DNA from: Glomus cerebriforme
Lineage: Eukaryota; Glomeromycota; Glomeromycetes; Glomerales; Glomeraceae
Length of the DNA stretch: 46,929 nucleotides
Reading direction: 5' to 3'
Assembly: GCA_003550305.1 (NCBI GenBank)
Contig: QKYT01000033.1
Coordinates: 9,572-56,500, forward strand
Under the pieces are notes generated by a model. The model saw only the letters and a program-made list of their open reading frames with translations. It ran no database searches and was not told the origin of the DNA. Position numbers and translations under genes: made by a program. Shown here piece by piece: positions 44,788 to 46,929 of the stretch (position 1 is the stretch's first letter; every line of letters starts with the position of its first letter).

Positions 44788-46660
44788 TATTAAATATTTT
44801 ACTAATAATAAAATCATTTCAATTTAATACTTTATTTAACATTATCTTCTTTTTTCTCTTTTTTTTTAAAAAAATTTCAAAAGGTTTTTTAAACATAATT
44901 TAAGCTAAAATTAAAAATAATTTTTTAATTTTTTTAAGTATTTAAAAAATAAATTATAATTCTTTAATTTTGGCTAAAATTAATGATAATTTTGACTATA
45001 TTTTTAATTTTTTTTTTCAGATTATAGTTATTAATATTATGTTAAATATAGTATTAAGTTAAAATAGTTTAATAATAATCAAGATAAAGAACTAATCAGA
45101 TAACAATTAGATTAAAAAAAAAGAATTGAAAAGCAAAAGTATTTTTTTTTTATTATTTTATAATAAATATATTTAAAATAAAAATTTTTGAATAAAAAGA
45201 TTCATTAATAATTAAAATACTTCCTTAATATCATATAAGTAATTAACTTAATTTTAAAATATATTAAAAGTTTACTATTAGAAATTAGCTAATAATTATA
45301 AGGTATAAGATTACTATATAAATATATTAATAATATAGATTTTTAAATAAATTTTTTTTTACTAATCGAAATAAAAAGTTTCAGGACAATTCGGCTAATT
45401 TTAGCTAATTCATTTCAAATTTTAGCTGAATTTCAATTATCATTAATATTTGAAATATCTGATTTATAATTAAATTGTATACTTTTATATAAAGTTTATA
45501 ACAATTCATTAATTTAATAAATTAAACATACAAATTTTAATATTTAAGTAAATTTTTAATAATGAAAAATAAAATAATAAATGTAAAAAGTTGCAATAAA
45601 TGTAAAAATAAATGTATTTATTTTTTTTTGTATGAATTATACACAAATTATACATATTTTATTATTAAATATGATACTTTTTATTAATTGAGTTAATCAC
45701 TAAATATTTAACCATATTCTGACAAGTCAATAGTTTGTACTTTATAAAAATAAATCTTCCTAAAATGTGATGCACTAATATTATGCAATTCTGGCATTTG
45801 GGATAAAAATCTTTATTCTAAAGTTCAACATTACAAGTCTATTGATCATCATTAATATTAAAATAAAATTGAGAATTTGTTAGCTTATATTATCGAATAT
45901 ATATCAAGTTACACTCAAAAGTTTTATCAGGTAAATCAATTGTATATTTAAAAAAAATATTGGATTTAACCTGAATAGTAATCAATTTCATTAGTATTCA
46001 TTATAAATTTGAATAAAATATAAGAGCTTATAATATGTTATGATGATATTATCAAACTGAATATTTCAGAATTAATTTGACATCTTTCAAATTAGTTTAT
46101 TTTGACATGAATAATTATTGAATTATTAGTTAATTTTTCATAAATTTTAAGAAATATTAGCAGTCATTTGAACCAGATGATAAATCTTGATCAAATAAAT
46201 GAAAGGAAAAAAAAAAAAATCAAAGGAAAAAAAATAAAAGAGTAGTTCAGAAAAAAGGCATTCTAAATCAAAGAAAAAATACTCTACTAGATATAAGAAT
46301 ATTTAGAGGATAGTAATACAGATAAAAATTCAACCAGTTTATATGATAAGGACGAGAATGAAAAGAACGTTAAGATTCATCTAATTTTCTTAGACAATTT
46401 TATAATTTGTATTAATACTTATTGAATTTCTTTTCTTTTTTTATTTGCAAATAATTTAAACTGGAATGAAGATAATTTTGAAAATTATTTTACCTAATCT
46501 TAATATGAATTATAATCAAATATTTAATAGCTAATCAAACATCAAAATTTGAAGAAAACTTATTTTGAAATTGATCAAAATTTTAAAACTAAATTATCAT
46601 ATTTCTTATGATTAAATAAGTAATTGGTTTCAAACTAAAGATGGATTCGCAAATAGGTAA
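44788..46660. other. AT-rich region without a gene
   Basis: Nearly all A and T with long homopolymers. Several TTTTGGCTAAAATT- or TTTTAGCT-like palindromes occur (about 44983, 45400-45430). No supported coding region. Confidence 0.55.
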
Positions 46661-46664
46661 TTGC

Positions 46665-46765
46665 AGAATAATTGCAATTTGTGATATTGCAGACAATTGC
46701 AGAAATTAAGGTCTGATTCCATAATTTTAGCCAAAATTAATATAATTTTAGCTGAAATTATATAT
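46665..46765 (-). repeat. Interspersed repeat with TTAGCCAAAATT palindromes (copy 2)
   Basis: In reverse complement this reads palindrome, palindrome, GGAATCAGACCTTAATTTCT, GCAATTGTCTGCAATAT, the same order as at 4990-5075. It confirms a dispersed family that includes the NTTTGGCC(A/G)AAATT palindrome. Confidence 0.65.
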
Positions 46766-46912
46766 TATAAATTTATTAAGCATAACTCTGCCAATATTGA
46801 AAAAACTCTTTCCCACTCCGCTCTGCCCACTTTTTTGCTAAAGAAAGAAATTTTATTTTTCGCTTATTTTCTTTACAACTTTACCATAAAAACTTTCTAT
46901 TCTAGTCTAATT

Positions 46913-46929
46913 ATGACTCGAAAATCTAA
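46913..46929 (+). CDS. Possible start of a gene running off the right edge
   Basis: An ATG at 46913 opens MTRKS before the window ends. It is preceded by a CT-rich, less AT-biased stretch (ACTCCGCTCTGCCC at about 46815) that looks more like a gene leader than the surrounding DNA. Too little is present to identify it. Confidence 0.2.

Noticed and set aside
1..46929. tRNA, rRNA and CRISPR arrays
   Set aside because: No cloverleaf-like B-box context, rRNA-like stretch or regularly spaced direct repeats with unique spacers were seen; the regular array at 7.2-9.1 kb has splice-signal structure instead.

Overview
The window is AT-rich eukaryotic DNA. Its host genes are dense with short GT-AG introns, a large share is decayed DNA transposons and one LINE, and there is a Sel1-repeat gene. 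This combination suggests a Rhizophagus-like arbuscular mycorrhizal fungus (Glomeromycotina). That is inference from gene style and transposon mix; no marker gene proves it.

Layout. 1-25.1 kb is mobile-element territory: a BED/hAT transposase remnant cut by the left edge (minus), a second hAT C-terminal half (minus, 2.8-4.1 kb), a 145-bp tandem repeat (4.6-5.0 kb), a broken PIF/Harbinger transposase (plus, 5.6-6.3 kb), a 2-kb array of about 17 intron-like units separated by tiny exon-like segments (7.2-9.1 kb), a Harbinger-accessory-like coiled coil (minus), an ~8.5-kb LINE (minus, 10.7-19.2 kb) interrupted by a Tc1/mariner-type foldback element that contains a 575-bp assembly gap, a Myb/SANT-like gene remnant, a complete MULE with 9-bp target duplication (20.6-24.45 kb), and a 377-bp foldback MITE with 8-bp target duplication.

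26.4-42.8 kb is a host gene block. In order: a Sel1-repeat protein (minus); a PHO89-type Na+/phosphate symporter (plus, 5 exons, 517 aa); an NHA1/SOD2-type Na+/H+ antiporter (plus, 15 exons, 592 aa); a 16-exon gene for a 1406-residue secreted-peroxidase/DOMON/cytochrome b561/cytochrome b5/FAD-NAD reductase fusion (plus); a two-exon hypothetical protein (minus); and a four-exon multi-pass membrane protein (minus). For all the multi-exon models the codon phases close exactly across every splice junction. 42.8-46.9 kb is very AT-rich and gene-poor, with one pogo-like MITE.

The symporter and antiporter sit head-to-tail and could form a sodium cycle (Na+ enters with phosphate and is expelled by exchange for H+). 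The fusion protein is the strongest candidate for something undescribed. Its domain order and five predicted membrane helices suggest that electrons from cytosolic NAD(P)H pass through FAD, cytochrome b5 and b561 to an extracellular DOMON and peroxidase-homology domain. That is a DUOX-like layout built without a NOX core. The intron-like array is the second most interesting structure.
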